Below, in pieces: positions 56,277 to 64,000 of a DNA stretch of 64,000 bases. The translations under genes were made by a program, and so were the position numbers. The DNA is from Marivivens donghaensis. GTDB taxonomy: Bacteria > Pseudomonadota > Alphaproteobacteria > Rhodobacterales > Rhodobacteraceae. A model generated the notes under the pieces. It had not been told where the DNA came from. It saw only the letters and a program-made list of their open reading frames with translations, and ran no database searches. The stretch spans positions 62,001-126,000 of the forward strand of contig NZ_JALNPR010000006.1 in the NCBI RefSeq assembly GCF_023541015.1. The letters are read 5' to 3'. How positions within the stretch are numbered: the first letter of the stretch is position 1; each line of letters begins with the position of its first letter.

Positions 56277-59237
56277 TCAACGGTTTGAGGTATCCCAGAC
56301 AAAGCCAATCTCATCTAGTCTCCGCTTCCGGTCAGGGGACAAGCGGTCCTTTTTGCTCCTTTGATTGGATACCCAAGTCCCAAGGTTGAACCCATCCATG
56401 CCAAAGCCTTGCGGAACTTTGCAGTGACCCTCCTGCTCTTTGAACTGAAGCAGTTTGCTGAAGCCTTCTGCCCACTGTTCGGATAGAGGGTCCCAGACGA
56501 AGCCTAATTCATCCAATCTCGTCTTGCGATCGAGGGGCAGTTTGTCTTCAATCCGCCTTTGAACCGTAATCCAATTCCCAAGGTTATATCCATCTGGGTT
56601 ATAACCATCAGGCACCCTGCAATGGCCTTCCCGCTCTTTGAACTGAAGCAGCTTTCTAAAACCTTCTTCCCACTGTTCGGTAATTACATCCCAGATGAAA
56701 CCTAAGTCATTTAATCTCTTCTTCCGATCAGGGGGCAGTTTGTCTTGAATAGTCCTTTGAGTACCAACCCAAGGCCCAAGATTGAACCCATCTAGCTTAA
56801 AACGTTGGGGAACTCTGCAATGGCCTACAAGTTCTTTGAACTGAAGCAGTTTGCTGAAGCCTTCTTCCCATCGGTCGGCATTGGGGTCCCAAACGAACCC
56901 TATGCCATCCAGTCTATGCCTGTGTTCAGAGGACAGCTTGCATTGTGTGGCTCTCTTATTGCTCACCCAAGTCCCAAGATTGAACCCATCTAGCTTAAAA
57001 CGTTGGGGAACTCTGCAGTGACCTTCCCGTTCTTTGAACTGAACCAGCTTAGTGAAACCCTCGTCCCATGCATCGGATACTGCGTCCCAGACAAAGCCTA
57101 TGTCATCCAATCTCTTCATCCGGTCAGGAGACAGGTCGCCCCCTGCTTGCCTTTGAGTTGCCACCCAAAACCCAAGATTGCCCCCCCCTAGTTTAAAGCG
57201 TTTAGGAACTCGGCAGTGGCCTTTCTCTAGTTTGAACTGCTCCAACAGCCCAAACCAGAACTCCCATGAAGCGGTGGTAGCTTCGACCAGAACAGTCCTC
57301 AAAGCTCCTGCAAACTCTGCTCTCACACAGTGTGGGAGGTCGAAGATTACCTTGTCACTGATGTTTTCCTTCGACTGACTGGCATTCTTAGCCATGTTGG
57401 TCCGATAAGCATCGAGCACTACCGCTAATTCTTCGTCATGGGAACGAAGAGCCTTTAGGATATCCCAAACAGGTTTGAAGTTGCTTGCCTCAATGGAGGC
57501 TTCTGCGTTGTCACCATCCTCAATGAAGACTGGTATAACGATGGTACCCTTCTTTTGGACTATTGCCCCTCGGACCTTCCTGATTGCCCGTCCAACAGCC
57601 TGAATGATGTCTACCTGACTGCCACGTGGATCAATGAAGGCGACACCGTCAAGAGACGGAACGTCGACACCCTCAGCTAGACAACGAGCATTGGTGAGGA
57701 TGCCTCTGTCGAAGCCTTCCAGCTTCTTGAGCTTTTCGATCTTATCTTTCCTGTCACCAGCCTTCATTTCGCCAGAGACATAGTTCGAGAGAAACTCACC
57801 ACTTGGGCGATGCTCTGCCTCAACCATCTCAACAATCTCGGGTAACTCTTCAGAGAAGTCTCTTGCCCTGCGGATATTGCTGTGGAACGAGATCACCCTT
57901 TCTAGATCGTAGTCCTTGATTGCTTTGATTAAGCCGATCTTTGCTGCCAGAGTCCGAGCATCGTGCTGTTTATCGGGGTTAGCTGAAACGATTTCATAGT
58001 TGTCGATCCACTCCTTCACCATCGGCTCATCGACACCAACAATAACCACTTGGTAGTCAGTTAGGAGTTCCCTTTGGATTGCCTCTCCGAAGCTAAGCTT
58101 GTGGACGACAGGACCAAAGATTTCCTCGTTGTCCATTCCGATGACATCGATGGACCGAGCATTAGCCTCGTCCTTGATGGCTTTGCCAAAGTAGCGAGGT
58201 GTAGCTGTCGTGAAGAGCCTTTTGGCTGCTCTGATCTTTTCACCATCCAAGATCGTTGCAAAACCTGCATCAGCCTTACCTGCACATCTATGAGCCTCGT
58301 CCGCAATAGCCAGATCAAATGCTGGAACAGAAATGTCAGCCTGAACCTGAGCTATGAGCTCTGACGATTGGTAGGTGCAGAAGAGAACCTTTGGGCCAGC
58401 TTTTTGAAGAAACCTGCCGATCTCTTCGGTGTCTGATGTTACAGGGAAGGACGCATCTGCAACAAGCATATCTTCGGCGTCTTTGGATCGTGCCCCGACA
58501 GACTTGTCCGAACAGACGTTCAGAATTTCAAAGTGCTGGTTCTTGGCCCAAGCCCACTCTCGCATTGTCTGAGACAAGAGGCTCAGCGATGGCAGTAGTA
58601 CGAGGGTAGTCTCAGCGCCCAGCGCTTCTTTGATCCATAGGGTCGTGAAGGTCTTGCCCGTGCCGCAGGCCATGATGAGTTGACCACGGTCATTGGCCTG
58701 TAAGCCTTCCCGAACAGCCTGAATGGCCTCTAACTGATGCGTGTCGGGTTTGGGCTTATCCTTGACCTTAGCCTTGTGAATATTCGAGAAGCTCTCTGGG
58801 TAAACAATCTGGGCGTCACGAAAGTCATGAAGCTGGAATACTGTGACAGGCTTGTCCTGACCTTTGATGGTCTTCAAAGCCTTGGCTTCCATCTTGTTGG
58901 TGGTTTGCATCCAGAGCCGCTTATCGACCTCCTTGCGACCAGTATCGGCAAGGAACGAGTTCAGGTCCCCTTTGGTCGTAGTTCGATGCTCGGAATAGCA
59001 CTTGGCTTGGACGGCCCAGATCAACCCATCATTATCTCTGAAGACTAAGTCAGTCCCAAGGTCCTGACGTTGCCACTTCTCTGGGTAATCGTCCCACAAC
59101 CAGACCTTATCAATCGTAGCTGACCATTCAGGGTCATTCTCCAAGAACCACTTACAAAACAGCTCAAAGGGCTTCCCTTTGCCTTGTTCACCAAACTCTT
59201 CCTCAAGAGATGCTATAAACTGGTCAAACGAGGCCAT
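56277..59237 (-). CDS. Mrr-like nuclease-SF2 helicase fusion with five helicase-associated repeats
   Basis: 986 residues. Residues 1-110: a PD-(D/E)xK-type nuclease domain with LGTDLVF (Asp63) and AVQAKCYS (Gln77, Lys79), as in Mrr-like enzymes. Residues 165-570: an SF2 helicase with Walker A CGTGKT (Lys195), DEAH (313-316), TATP (344-347) and QAVGRAIRK (546-554). Residues 658-982: five helicase-associated (HA) repeats whose first tryptophans are at 658, 724, 790, 856 and 922, exactly 66 residues apart, each with GHCRVP and GFVWD. HA repeats are thought to bind nucleic acid. The layout suggests a phage- or plasmid-defence enzyme acting alone; no methylase is adjacent. GAGG stands before the ATG, inside the stop region of the upstream frame. 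Confidence 0.88.
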   Translation of the reverse strand: MASFDQFIASLEEEFGEQGKGKPFELFCKWFLENDPEWSATIDKVWLWDDYPEKWQRQDLGTDLVFRDNDGLIWAVQAKCYSEHRTTTKGDLNSFLADTGRKEVDKRLWMQTTNKMEAKALKTIKGQDKPVTVFQLHDFRDAQIVYPESFSNIHKAKVKDKPKPDTHQLEAIQAVREGLQANDRGQLIMACGTGKTFTTLWIKEALGAETTLVLLPSLSLLSQTMREWAWAKNQHFEILNVCSDKSVGARSKDAEDMLVADASFPVTSDTEEIGRFLQKAGPKVLFCTYQSSELIAQVQADISVPAFDLAIADEAHRCAGKADAGFATILDGEKIRAAKRLFTTATPRYFGKAIKDEANARSIDVIGMDNEEIFGPVVHKLSFGEAIQRELLTDYQVVIVGVDEPMVKEWIDNYEIVSANPDKQHDARTLAAKIGLIKAIKDYDLERVISFHSNIRRARDFSEELPEIVEMVEAEHRPSGEFLSNYVSGEMKAGDRKDKIEKLKKLEGFDRGILTNARCLAEGVDVPSLDGVAFIDPRGSQVDIIQAVGRAIRKVRGAIVQKKGTIVIPVFIEDGDNAEASIEASNFKPVWDILKALRSHDEELAVVLDAYRTNMAKNASQSKENISDKVIFDLPHCVRAEFAGALRTVLVEATTASWEFWFGLLEQFKLEKGHCRVPKRFKLGGGNLGFWVATQRQAGGDLSPDRMKRLDDIGFVWDAVSDAWDEGFTKLVQFKEREGHCRVPQRFKLDGFNLGTWVSNKRATQCKLSSEHRHRLDGIGFVWDPNADRWEEGFSKLLQFKELVGHCRVPQRFKLDGFNLGPWVGTQRTIQDKLPPDRKKRLNDLGFIWDVITEQWEEGFRKLLQFKEREGHCRVPDGYNPDGYNLGNWITVQRRIEDKLPLDRKTRLDELGFVWDPLSEQWAEGFSKLLQFKEQEGHCKVPQGFGMDGFNLGTWVSNQRSKKDRLSPDRKRRLDEIGFVWDTSNR

Positions 59238-59240
59238 GGC

Positions 59241-59477
59241 TTACCTCAGAAACAAAAAGGTCGTGGCTTCATCCTGATGATTATTGCAAGCTAGCTCAAC
59301 ACGTAATGGTATTTCAGGAGTTTGACGGTAGATGACGCTGCAGATGCCATTCCAGATACAGTGATCAAAATTTGGAAGTTCTTTCACTAAATTAGTGCAA
59401 ATCGAGTACCCAATTTGGAACATCAGAGGTAATCTGTCACTTGAAGTTCGACTAATTTCTGCGACTGAAAATTGCAT
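59241..59477 (-). CDS. Hypothetical protein between the secreted protein and the helicase
   Basis: 78 codons. Its ATG follows the TGA of the upstream gene with no base between and in the same frame, and its TAA is 3 bp before the helicase ATG. Tight packing favours a gene, but lying in the same frame after a stop codon could also mean it is the lost C-terminal part of the upstream gene. No motif is recognised. Confidence 0.35.
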   Translation of the reverse strand: MQFSVAEISRTSSDRLPLMFQIGYSICTNLVKELPNFDHCIWNGICSVIYRQTPEIPLRVELACNNHQDEATTFLFLR

Positions 59478-60035
59478 TCAATTCACGTAACTTAAAAGAG
59501 TATCAACGAAAACTTCGTAATCTTCTGGGTTGGTATCACAAACACTTAGTGTAGTTATGGCTGATGCACCCGAATGGCCACTAAAGCTATATGAGTATGC
59601 ACCCAACCAAACCCCGTTTTTAAATATCATGGTGAATTCAGGGATGTGCCAGCCAATCATGCTCACACTAAATTCTTTCCCGTGATTAAGTACAACAAAA
59701 GGTACTTCTGCATCTGGATTCATAACCGATAGATCATTCGAATCCTTCGCATCAAAAATTGTCTGAATGTCCCTGTGATTATGAAAAAAATCCGTCCCAA
59801 ATGTTACGGTAGCTTTTTGAATAATAGGCCAATGGTTGATCTCATAGTGGATTACGAATTGTTCGCCAACTTCACGCTTTTCAATAAATGTTCGACCATC
59901 AAAACCAATACCAACTTCGAAATTATCCCTCACTCTACAGGTAAAGTCTCCAGCTACAACCTCAGACAATGCAAAGCTTGGAAATAAAAAAGCCACAAAA
60001 AGCCCACTCAAACCAAATAACCTATTGCTCGTCAT
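59478..60035 (-). CDS. Hypothetical secreted protein
   Basis: 185 residues. A signal peptide (LFGLSGLFVAFLFPSFALS) ends near residue 24. The mature part is rich in beta-type segments, with two cysteines (FTCRV and SVCDT) that may pair in the periplasm. No family is recognised. It lies upstream of the helicase on the same strand. Codon use and GC are lower than in the core genes. Confidence 0.65.
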   Translation of the reverse strand: MTSNRLFGLSGLFVAFLFPSFALSEVVAGDFTCRVRDNFEVGIGFDGRTFIEKREVGEQFVIHYEINHWPIIQKATVTFGTDFFHNHRDIQTIFDAKDSNDLSVMNPDAEVPFVVLNHGKEFSVSMIGWHIPEFTMIFKNGVWLGAYSYSFSGHSGASAITTLSVCDTNPEDYEVFVDTLLSYVN

Positions 60036-60078
60036 TAACTTAATCTCCAGACCACCACCAATTTCACATCAGGAATTA

Positions 60079-60372
60079 CTAATACCCCGTGAAAGTCGCT
60101 TTTAGACCATATTTTTTATTTATCTCAATTACTTTATCGCTGTGCTGTTGCGCATCTATGACCCCCAAAACCAACCAATCATGCATATTTCCCTTGAGCT
60201 CCAAATCTCTTTTGGCTCGCTCTTCACGACTAAGGTGAGCGAGGGCGGCATCTTCTTTTTCTTTTCGATGTGCATCCTTAATTTCTTGGACTGCGCGCCT
60301 TTTATCATTGTTAAGCACCGTTGCGATGATCGCGCCCAATACAGTAATGATCAAAATAATTTGATAATCCAT
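60079..60372 (-). CDS. Small membrane-anchored coiled-coil protein
   Basis: 97 residues: an N-terminal membrane helix (IILIITVLGAIIATVL) followed by a charged helical stretch (KRRAVQEIKDAHRKEKEDAALAHLSREERAKRD), then LKGNMHDWLVLGVID. The shape is that of a membrane-tethered helical protein. No family is recognised. Confidence 0.55.
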   Translation of the reverse strand: MDYQIILIITVLGAIIATVLNNDKRRAVQEIKDAHRKEKEDAALAHLSREERAKRDLELKGNMHDWLVLGVIDAQQHSDKVIEINKKYGLKATFTGY

Positions 60373-60426
60373 TTATTGACCCATTTTTCCTTGCACGTGA
60401 ATAGTATGTCGCCATCACAATCGAAG

Positions 60427-60675
60427 TTAGACACAATCAAAAATCATTGTGATCGGAGCCGAACTCGAAAAGACTGCCCTTTTGTCGTATTGCAGGCACC
60501 ATCTATCCGCTAGGGGCTGTGCATCAGATGCCTTCCAAACATTAAAAACACTCACATGATGCTCGTCACCAGTAACGTTTTGGGGCACTAACCCCATACC
60601 ATAGACCTGATCCTTACAGCCCGCTAAAGTTGATAAGCAAACTACAGAAAATGCAAAGAGAGCCGCTGTTCTCAT
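60427..60675 (-). CDS. Small lipoprotein
   Basis: 82 residues from the ATG at 60673-60675, with AGGG 8 bp upstream; the longer TTG-started frame is less likely. A lipobox LSTLAGC puts the lipidated cysteine at about residue 20. The mature part is about 60 residues with one cysteine pair. Function unknown. Confidence 0.6.
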   Translation of the reverse strand: MRTAALFAFSVVCLSTLAGCKDQVYGMGLVPQNVTGDEHHVSVFNVWKASDAQPLADRWCLQYDKRAVFSSSAPITMIFDCV

Positions 60676-60770
60676 GTTCAAAGCCCTATTCAAATTTATC
60701 GACTGAGAAGTCTAAATTTCACTCCCAACCATAGACTACCACTCTGAGACTAAAAGCAAGCAGATTTAAA

Positions 60771-61232
60771 TTAGAAGGATTGGCATTGACCCATTATTAC
60801 TTGCTCTGGCAGGTAATCATCATATTGCTCCCCGCGCTCGGTACCCTCTGCCAGCCATCCACCGGGCCCAAGCATTGCCAGCACAAAACGCTTGCTTTCA
60901 GTCGAATAACTAAAGTGCATTGTAGCAACTTGAGAGTTTACGCAGGTAACGACGTCTGGAGCTTTGTTAGGAAAATACCTCTCACAGCGATGCACCGTAT
61001 CCGAACCTTGTACGCCAGATACTTCAGTCATGCCATCATTGAACCTGATAGCATAACGGCGACCAAACTCCTCACCGCCATAAAATCCCGACCAATTACC
61101 ATCCTGGTTCTGCATGCCCGCCATGTGCTGTTCCGCACAATACAGCACTACTTCGTCGGCAGGCGCTGCCCCCGCCATAACGTTCAATATCGCCGCTCCT
61201 AAAATCGCGATCACCTGCTTAGAACTAAACAT
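60771..61232 (-). CDS. Hypothetical secreted protein
   Basis: 153 residues. A signal peptide (IAILGAAILNVMAGAAPADE) is cleaved near residue 25. Four cysteines are in the mature part (LYCAEQ, HRCERY, VTCVNS, GQCQSF), suggesting two disulfides. A CSPCN-type metal motif is absent. GAGGAA-like bases precede the ATG. No family is recognised; with 59478-60035 and 60427-60675 it forms a run of exported proteins on one strand. Confidence 0.6.
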   Translation of the reverse strand: MFSSKQVIAILGAAILNVMAGAAPADEVVLYCAEQHMAGMQNQDGNWSGFYGGEEFGRRYAIRFNDGMTEVSGVQGSDTVHRCERYFPNKAPDVVTCVNSQVATMHFSYSTESKRFVLAMLGPGGWLAEGTERGEQYDDYLPEQVIMGQCQSF

Positions 61233-62122
61233 CTGCAGTTCCTCTTCGACATCATCAGAATATTAGCAGCCTCATTCGACCGATCCAATTTCACAGTGCG
61301 TGCATATCTGATCTTTGGAGTCCTGACAGGCTAGCTTTAGGATTGGACAGTAGATACGCACCGCTTTTTACATCAAAAGTATGTGCTTGCACATGAAACC
61401 TTACTGCAATCTTAGCAAACCCACTCAACAAACAGCAAAAAAATAGGACGCTACTCTCTCAACACATAATGCGCCAACCCTGATGGTTGCCCGATAGCCT
61501 GCTTACATCACCATCCAACCACAACTGAAGCAACATTAGGCTCTGAGAGGCAGGCATGGCCACGGCCAGCAATCCCCACCTAAATAGATGCATAGGAACC
61601 CGGCGGATACGCGCACCTCGCCACAAGCACCTTAGAGCCGCGGAGAAGCTCGCTGGAGCCCATGACGAACCAAGTCGCCCAAAGGCAGCACAATCATAAC
61701 CGTCGCCACACAGGGCCCTCCGTGGCTGTACGGGCCTACCTGCATTAAGCAGCTTAACCGAAGCGTCATCCATTCGATCGCTTTAAGCTTCGCAAGGCCA
61801 TTCACAGCCTCGCGGGGAGGGGTATCGAAAGCTTCAGCAGTAACCTCCAGCAAAATCTGAAATGCACCTGTAATCGGGTTCTGAGAGCCCTGACCACAGT
61901 AGGTGAGTTTAAGCTGACCACCCAAAGGCTAGGCGGCATACTTTGGCCCATCGCGACTTTTTAAAAAAGGCGAATTCGTCTTAAAGCTCACTGCGTGAGC
62001 AGATCACATACAGCCAAAGATCACACAGCGCTCTAGGTTCGCTTTCGGGACTTCTTTTTCCCAGGGTGCAGCGGACGCCCCCCCTCAAAGGGGGCGGCAG
62101 CGTAGCGCCATGAAAGCTATTT

Positions 62123-62142
62123 GATAGATATATGTATCTATC
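62123..62142. repeat. AT-rich perfect inverted repeat
   Basis: Arms gatagata (62123-62130) and tatctatc (62135-62142) with a 4-bp centre; the sequence agctat flanks it on both sides as a direct repeat. Confidence 0.75.
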
Positions 62143-62199
62143 TGTTAGCTATATGGTGACTTCAAAAATTCCTTATTTTATTGATTAATACAAGTGCAT

Positions 62200-62279
62200 T
62201 TGAATCAACTCATGATTCACATGAACCAATCAATGTTACAAATGAATCAATCTATGTTGTATTAGCACCAAGTTATGAC
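62200..62279. repeat. Four iteron-like repeats with 21-bp period
   Basis: Units begin at 62200, 62221, 62242 and 62263. The second and third are 15 of 17 identical (atgaAccaatcAatgtt and atgaAtcaatcTatgtt); the first matches at 11 of 17 and the fourth at 9 of 17. A 21-bp period, two helical turns, is typical of Rep-binding iterons. Confidence 0.55.
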
Positions 62280-62336
62280 ACCAACGCATCAAATCACGGC
62301 GATAATTTCTATGTGAGGAAGGCCCGAAGGCCTACC

Positions 62337-63494
62337 TTAGTTGTTCTGGTCGTCCGTGATGTATTCGTCCTGATCAACAAAACCCTCCGGAAGAAGGTCT
62401 ACAACCTTATACGCTGATTTATTCAGGGTATAGAGTTGTGTCCCTCTGTTGTAATCGTACTTGATGCCAACTGCTTTTTTGATGTCCCTAAAAGCTCGAG
62501 TGATTGCGTTGTCTGGGCGCACAGAGCCTTCGAGCGAAAGCACCTTGATCAACTCATCGCGAGACACGGATGTTTTCACCCCGAAGGTCCCATCTCGCTG
62601 ACGGCTAGCACCTGCAACCTGCAAGTATCGCATCATGCCGAGAGAGATCGTTGAAGTGAGCTTATCTCGAGCTTGTGACGACAGGAACTTGAGACTGTAC
62701 TCACTCGACCCAAAGTGCTTCAGGTATTCCTCAGTGAACGTCACAGCAATGCGGTCATATGCCTGATCGTATGCTACCGATTTGATCAATCCGTACCTAA
62801 ACCATGAGCCTTCGGCATTCTCGACGCAGACAAAGGTGTTCTGCAAAGTTTTTAGTTCCGCGAACAATAGCTCTCGCTGGGTTTTCCTATGATCATTACG
62901 GCCCACGCGGTTCAATGTGCCCCGTACGCCCAGTACGATAGTATCACGAACACTGCTTTTCTTGCTTCGGGCTGCACTGACTTCAAGCATTGCGTCAACG
63001 AAGTCTTTAAGCTTCTGGCGTATCTTTGCAGCCGTTGGCTTTTTGGACTCGAAACGTTCGAGTTGAGCATTATTCAGAAGGGCCTTAACCGCGCTCAGAC
63101 GTTCAGCATCATACTTTTCGCAAGTGATACTACGCCTTAAATCGGCATCGAGTTTTTCATAAGCAACGCCGATTGCTTCAGATACGATATCTACAGTCAG
63201 AAGCTCGGCCTTATCGTAGTAACTGTGCGTCCATAGACTCTCCATCAGCACATCAAATAGTTTTGTGTGACCGATTTTGAGTTGGGCACTTGCTTCAACA
63301 ATTAGCTTGTGTCCAGATTCAAGCTCCGCCTCATGCTTAAAGATCACAGAGCCATCTCGGTTTGTGACCTTTGACAAAGGAAGTAGCCAGAAATCTTTAA
63401 GCGTTGTCTCTGGGCTATTAACGATTGGATAGGTCTTGCCGAACTTCTTCTTGGCAACTGAGTTCGGTTTCTTTTTATTGGGAACCGCAGTCAT
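62337..63494 (-). CDS. Replication-initiator-like protein
   Basis: 385 residues. The N-terminal 20 residues are lysine-rich. The C-terminal half resembles the winged-helix domains of plasmid initiators (TISLGMMRYLQVAGASRQ, SVRPDNAITRAFRDIKKAVGIKYDY), but no exact family is recognised. The case for an initiator rests on this and on the iteron-like array 58 bp beyond its 3' end. It overlaps the P-loop gene by 4 bp. A different DNA-binding role, such as a transcriptional regulator, is possible. Confidence 0.45.
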   Translation of the reverse strand: MTAVPNKKKPNSVAKKKFGKTYPIVNSPETTLKDFWLLPLSKVTNRDGSVIFKHEAELESGHKLIVEASAQLKIGHTKLFDVLMESLWTHSYYDKAELLTVDIVSEAIGVAYEKLDADLRRSITCEKYDAERLSAVKALLNNAQLERFESKKPTAAKIRQKLKDFVDAMLEVSAARSKKSSVRDTIVLGVRGTLNRVGRNDHRKTQRELLFAELKTLQNTFVCVENAEGSWFRYGLIKSVAYDQAYDRIAVTFTEEYLKHFGSSEYSLKFLSSQARDKLTSTISLGMMRYLQVAGASRQRDGTFGVKTSVSRDELIKVLSLEGSVRPDNAITRAFRDIKKAVGIKYDYNRGTQLYTLNKSAYKVVDLLPEGFVDQDEYITDDQNN

Positions 63495-63700
63495 TCCTCA
63501 CCCTCCCAATCAGCAACCTGCTCAGTGAACACAATCATATCACGGTCAATAGTCCAAGTGACCTCCGAGATGTAAGGAACGATTACTAGGTAACGCTCAT
63601 TATCAGTGAAGCCTTCGATCATCATTGTCGTTTTGCCATACCCACAGCCATAGTCGTGGATAATGACAGGGCACTCTTTGCCAGTCATCATAATATTCAT
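63491..63700 (-). CDS. 69-residue P-loop protein, truncated helicase or mini-ATPase
   Basis: Starts at the ATG at 63698-63700 with GGAG 7 bp upstream. It has a Walker A motif GCGYGKTT (residues 18-25) and a beta strand RYLVIVPYISEV as in the Ia motif of SF2 helicases, but no Walker B, so alone it could bind ATP but hardly hydrolyse it. Its stop overlaps the start of the initiator-like gene (ATGA). It is either the N-terminal remnant of a helicase whose remainder was replaced, or a stand-alone small protein. Confidence 0.55.
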   Translation of the reverse strand: MNIMMTGKECPVIIHDYGCGYGKTTMMIEGFTDNERYLVIVPYISEVTWTIDRDMIVFTEQVADWEGEE

Positions 63701-64000
63701 GGGATTTCTCCGTCTTTCGTTGATTTTCGTTGTCGAGCAATCCGCTCGATGAATGCCTCTCACGCGCCAACGACAACGCTCGGCGGATCACGTTAATCCG
63801 CCGTTAAGAGACATTCATGGAAAGGATTGAGACCGCCTATGCGAGGCTTGGGAGTGGAGGAGAGGTCTTAGGACACAAGCACACTAGATCACGTGTTCAG
63901 CTCTACAGCGACAAAATGCTCAGTCGTCTGCTCACACCAGTCAGGGTGTGACTCGATAGAAGCCACTGCTGAGAGCACTCAGCTATGTTCTCGAGTAGGT
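63701..64000 (-). promoter_or_regulatory. Structured leader of the P-loop/initiator operon
   Basis: No gene is seen. Hairpins on the minus strand: arms 63781-63788 with 63796-63803 (8 bp, 7-nt loop), cgagc/gctcg at 63734-63748, and gctgag/ctcagc at 63968-63983. A five-codon frame (MNVS) lies near 63822. Leader hairpins and a mini-frame are features of copy-number control in plasmids; a promoter is not evident. Confidence 0.35.

Larger units (their letters stand above)
61233..62336. other. 1.1-kb region without a supported gene, probable origin region
   Basis: Minus-strand frames at 61459-61773 and 61632-61925 overlap each other, lack ribosome sites, and match nothing I know. GC is high around 61460-61900 and low after 62110. 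A GC hairpin lies at 62076-62096 (7-bp arms), a 20-bp AT palindrome at 62123-62142, and iteron-like repeats at 62200-62279. This is the composition of a plasmid origin next to its initiator gene. Confidence 0.45.
54091..64000. mobile_element. Left part of an integrated genomic island
   Basis: Starting at the tRNA 3' fragment, gene content changes from housekeeping to mostly unknown genes, GC falls, intergenic gaps lengthen, and fragments of genes appear. The island carries a nuclease-helicase, small secreted proteins, and a replication-like module with iterons. No integrase is visible; it and the intact tRNA would be beyond 64000. Confidence 0.7.

Noticed and set aside
61459-61925. Two overlapping minus-strand frames (104 and 97 codons)
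   Set aside because: No ribosome sites or recognisable motifs; they overlap in different frames within a probable origin region.
62200-62279. CRISPR array
   Set aside because: The repeats are 17 bp in a 21-bp period with poor identity and no spacers; iterons are the better reading.

Overview
The window is a stretch of alphaproteobacterial chromosome, most likely a marine Rhodobacteraceae (Roseobacter group) bacterium. This rests on gene content and order: bdhA next to a patatin gene, an acidic Hint-domain RTX protein, the Mg-type HemB, the ASKHA corrinoid activator, zwf-pgl-pgi, split cobalamin genes, and a moderately high GC content with ATGA/TAATG overlaps. No 16S rRNA is present, so genus is not called.

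Layout of the core part (1-54.1 kb). 1-6.3 kb: patatin (partial), bdhA, a likely small RNA, a peptide-binding lipoprotein-like SBP with a tiny entericidin-like lipoprotein, an XRE-cupin regulator divergent from an acyl-CoA ligase and a DsbA-type oxidoreductase. 6.3-12.7 kb: mfd, a membrane protein, hemB, a SYLF lipoprotein and a MobA-like nucleotidyltransferase. 12.8-20 kb: one very large RTX/tandem-repeat/Hint gene on the minus strand, interrupted by a single in-frame amber codon. 20.6-33.6 kb: tRNA-Leu(CAA), a zinc peptidase, YqaA and DsbB membrane proteins, an Lrp regulator divergent from arginase-ornithine cyclodeaminase, gyrA, trmFO-gluQ, an ASKHA corrinoid-activating protein, tRNA-Gly(CCC), a 27-residue membrane peptide and a fasciclin protein. 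33.7-38.2 kb: pgi-pgl-zwf (entry to the Entner-Doudoroff route) behind a promoter with a LacI-type palindrome, and an HNH nuclease. 38.4-44.9 kb: cobalamin genes in two divergent operons (cbiD-cobK-alkA-esterase; cobA-cobB) and an MFS carrier. 44.9-54.1 kb: cysS-cimA-phytoene-synthase-like operon, anmK, tyrS, a DMT exporter, eno and a DUF985 cupin.

Accessory part (54.1 kb to the end). A 24-bp copy of a tRNA 3' end, without its tRNA body, sits directly after the DUF985 gene. To its right the sequence becomes AT-richer and the genes are mostly unknown: a Sel1 protein, gene fragments, a 986-residue nuclease-helicase with five exact 66-residue helicase-associated repeats, a string of small secreted or lipid-anchored proteins, and at the right end a replication-initiator-like gene coupled to a 69-residue P-loop protein, with four iteron-like repeats spaced 21 bp apart. 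I read this as the left end of an integrated, plasmid-like genomic island that continues beyond the window. It is the best candidate for an undescribed system: a single-gene defence-like nuclease-helicase carried by an integrative element with its own replication module.
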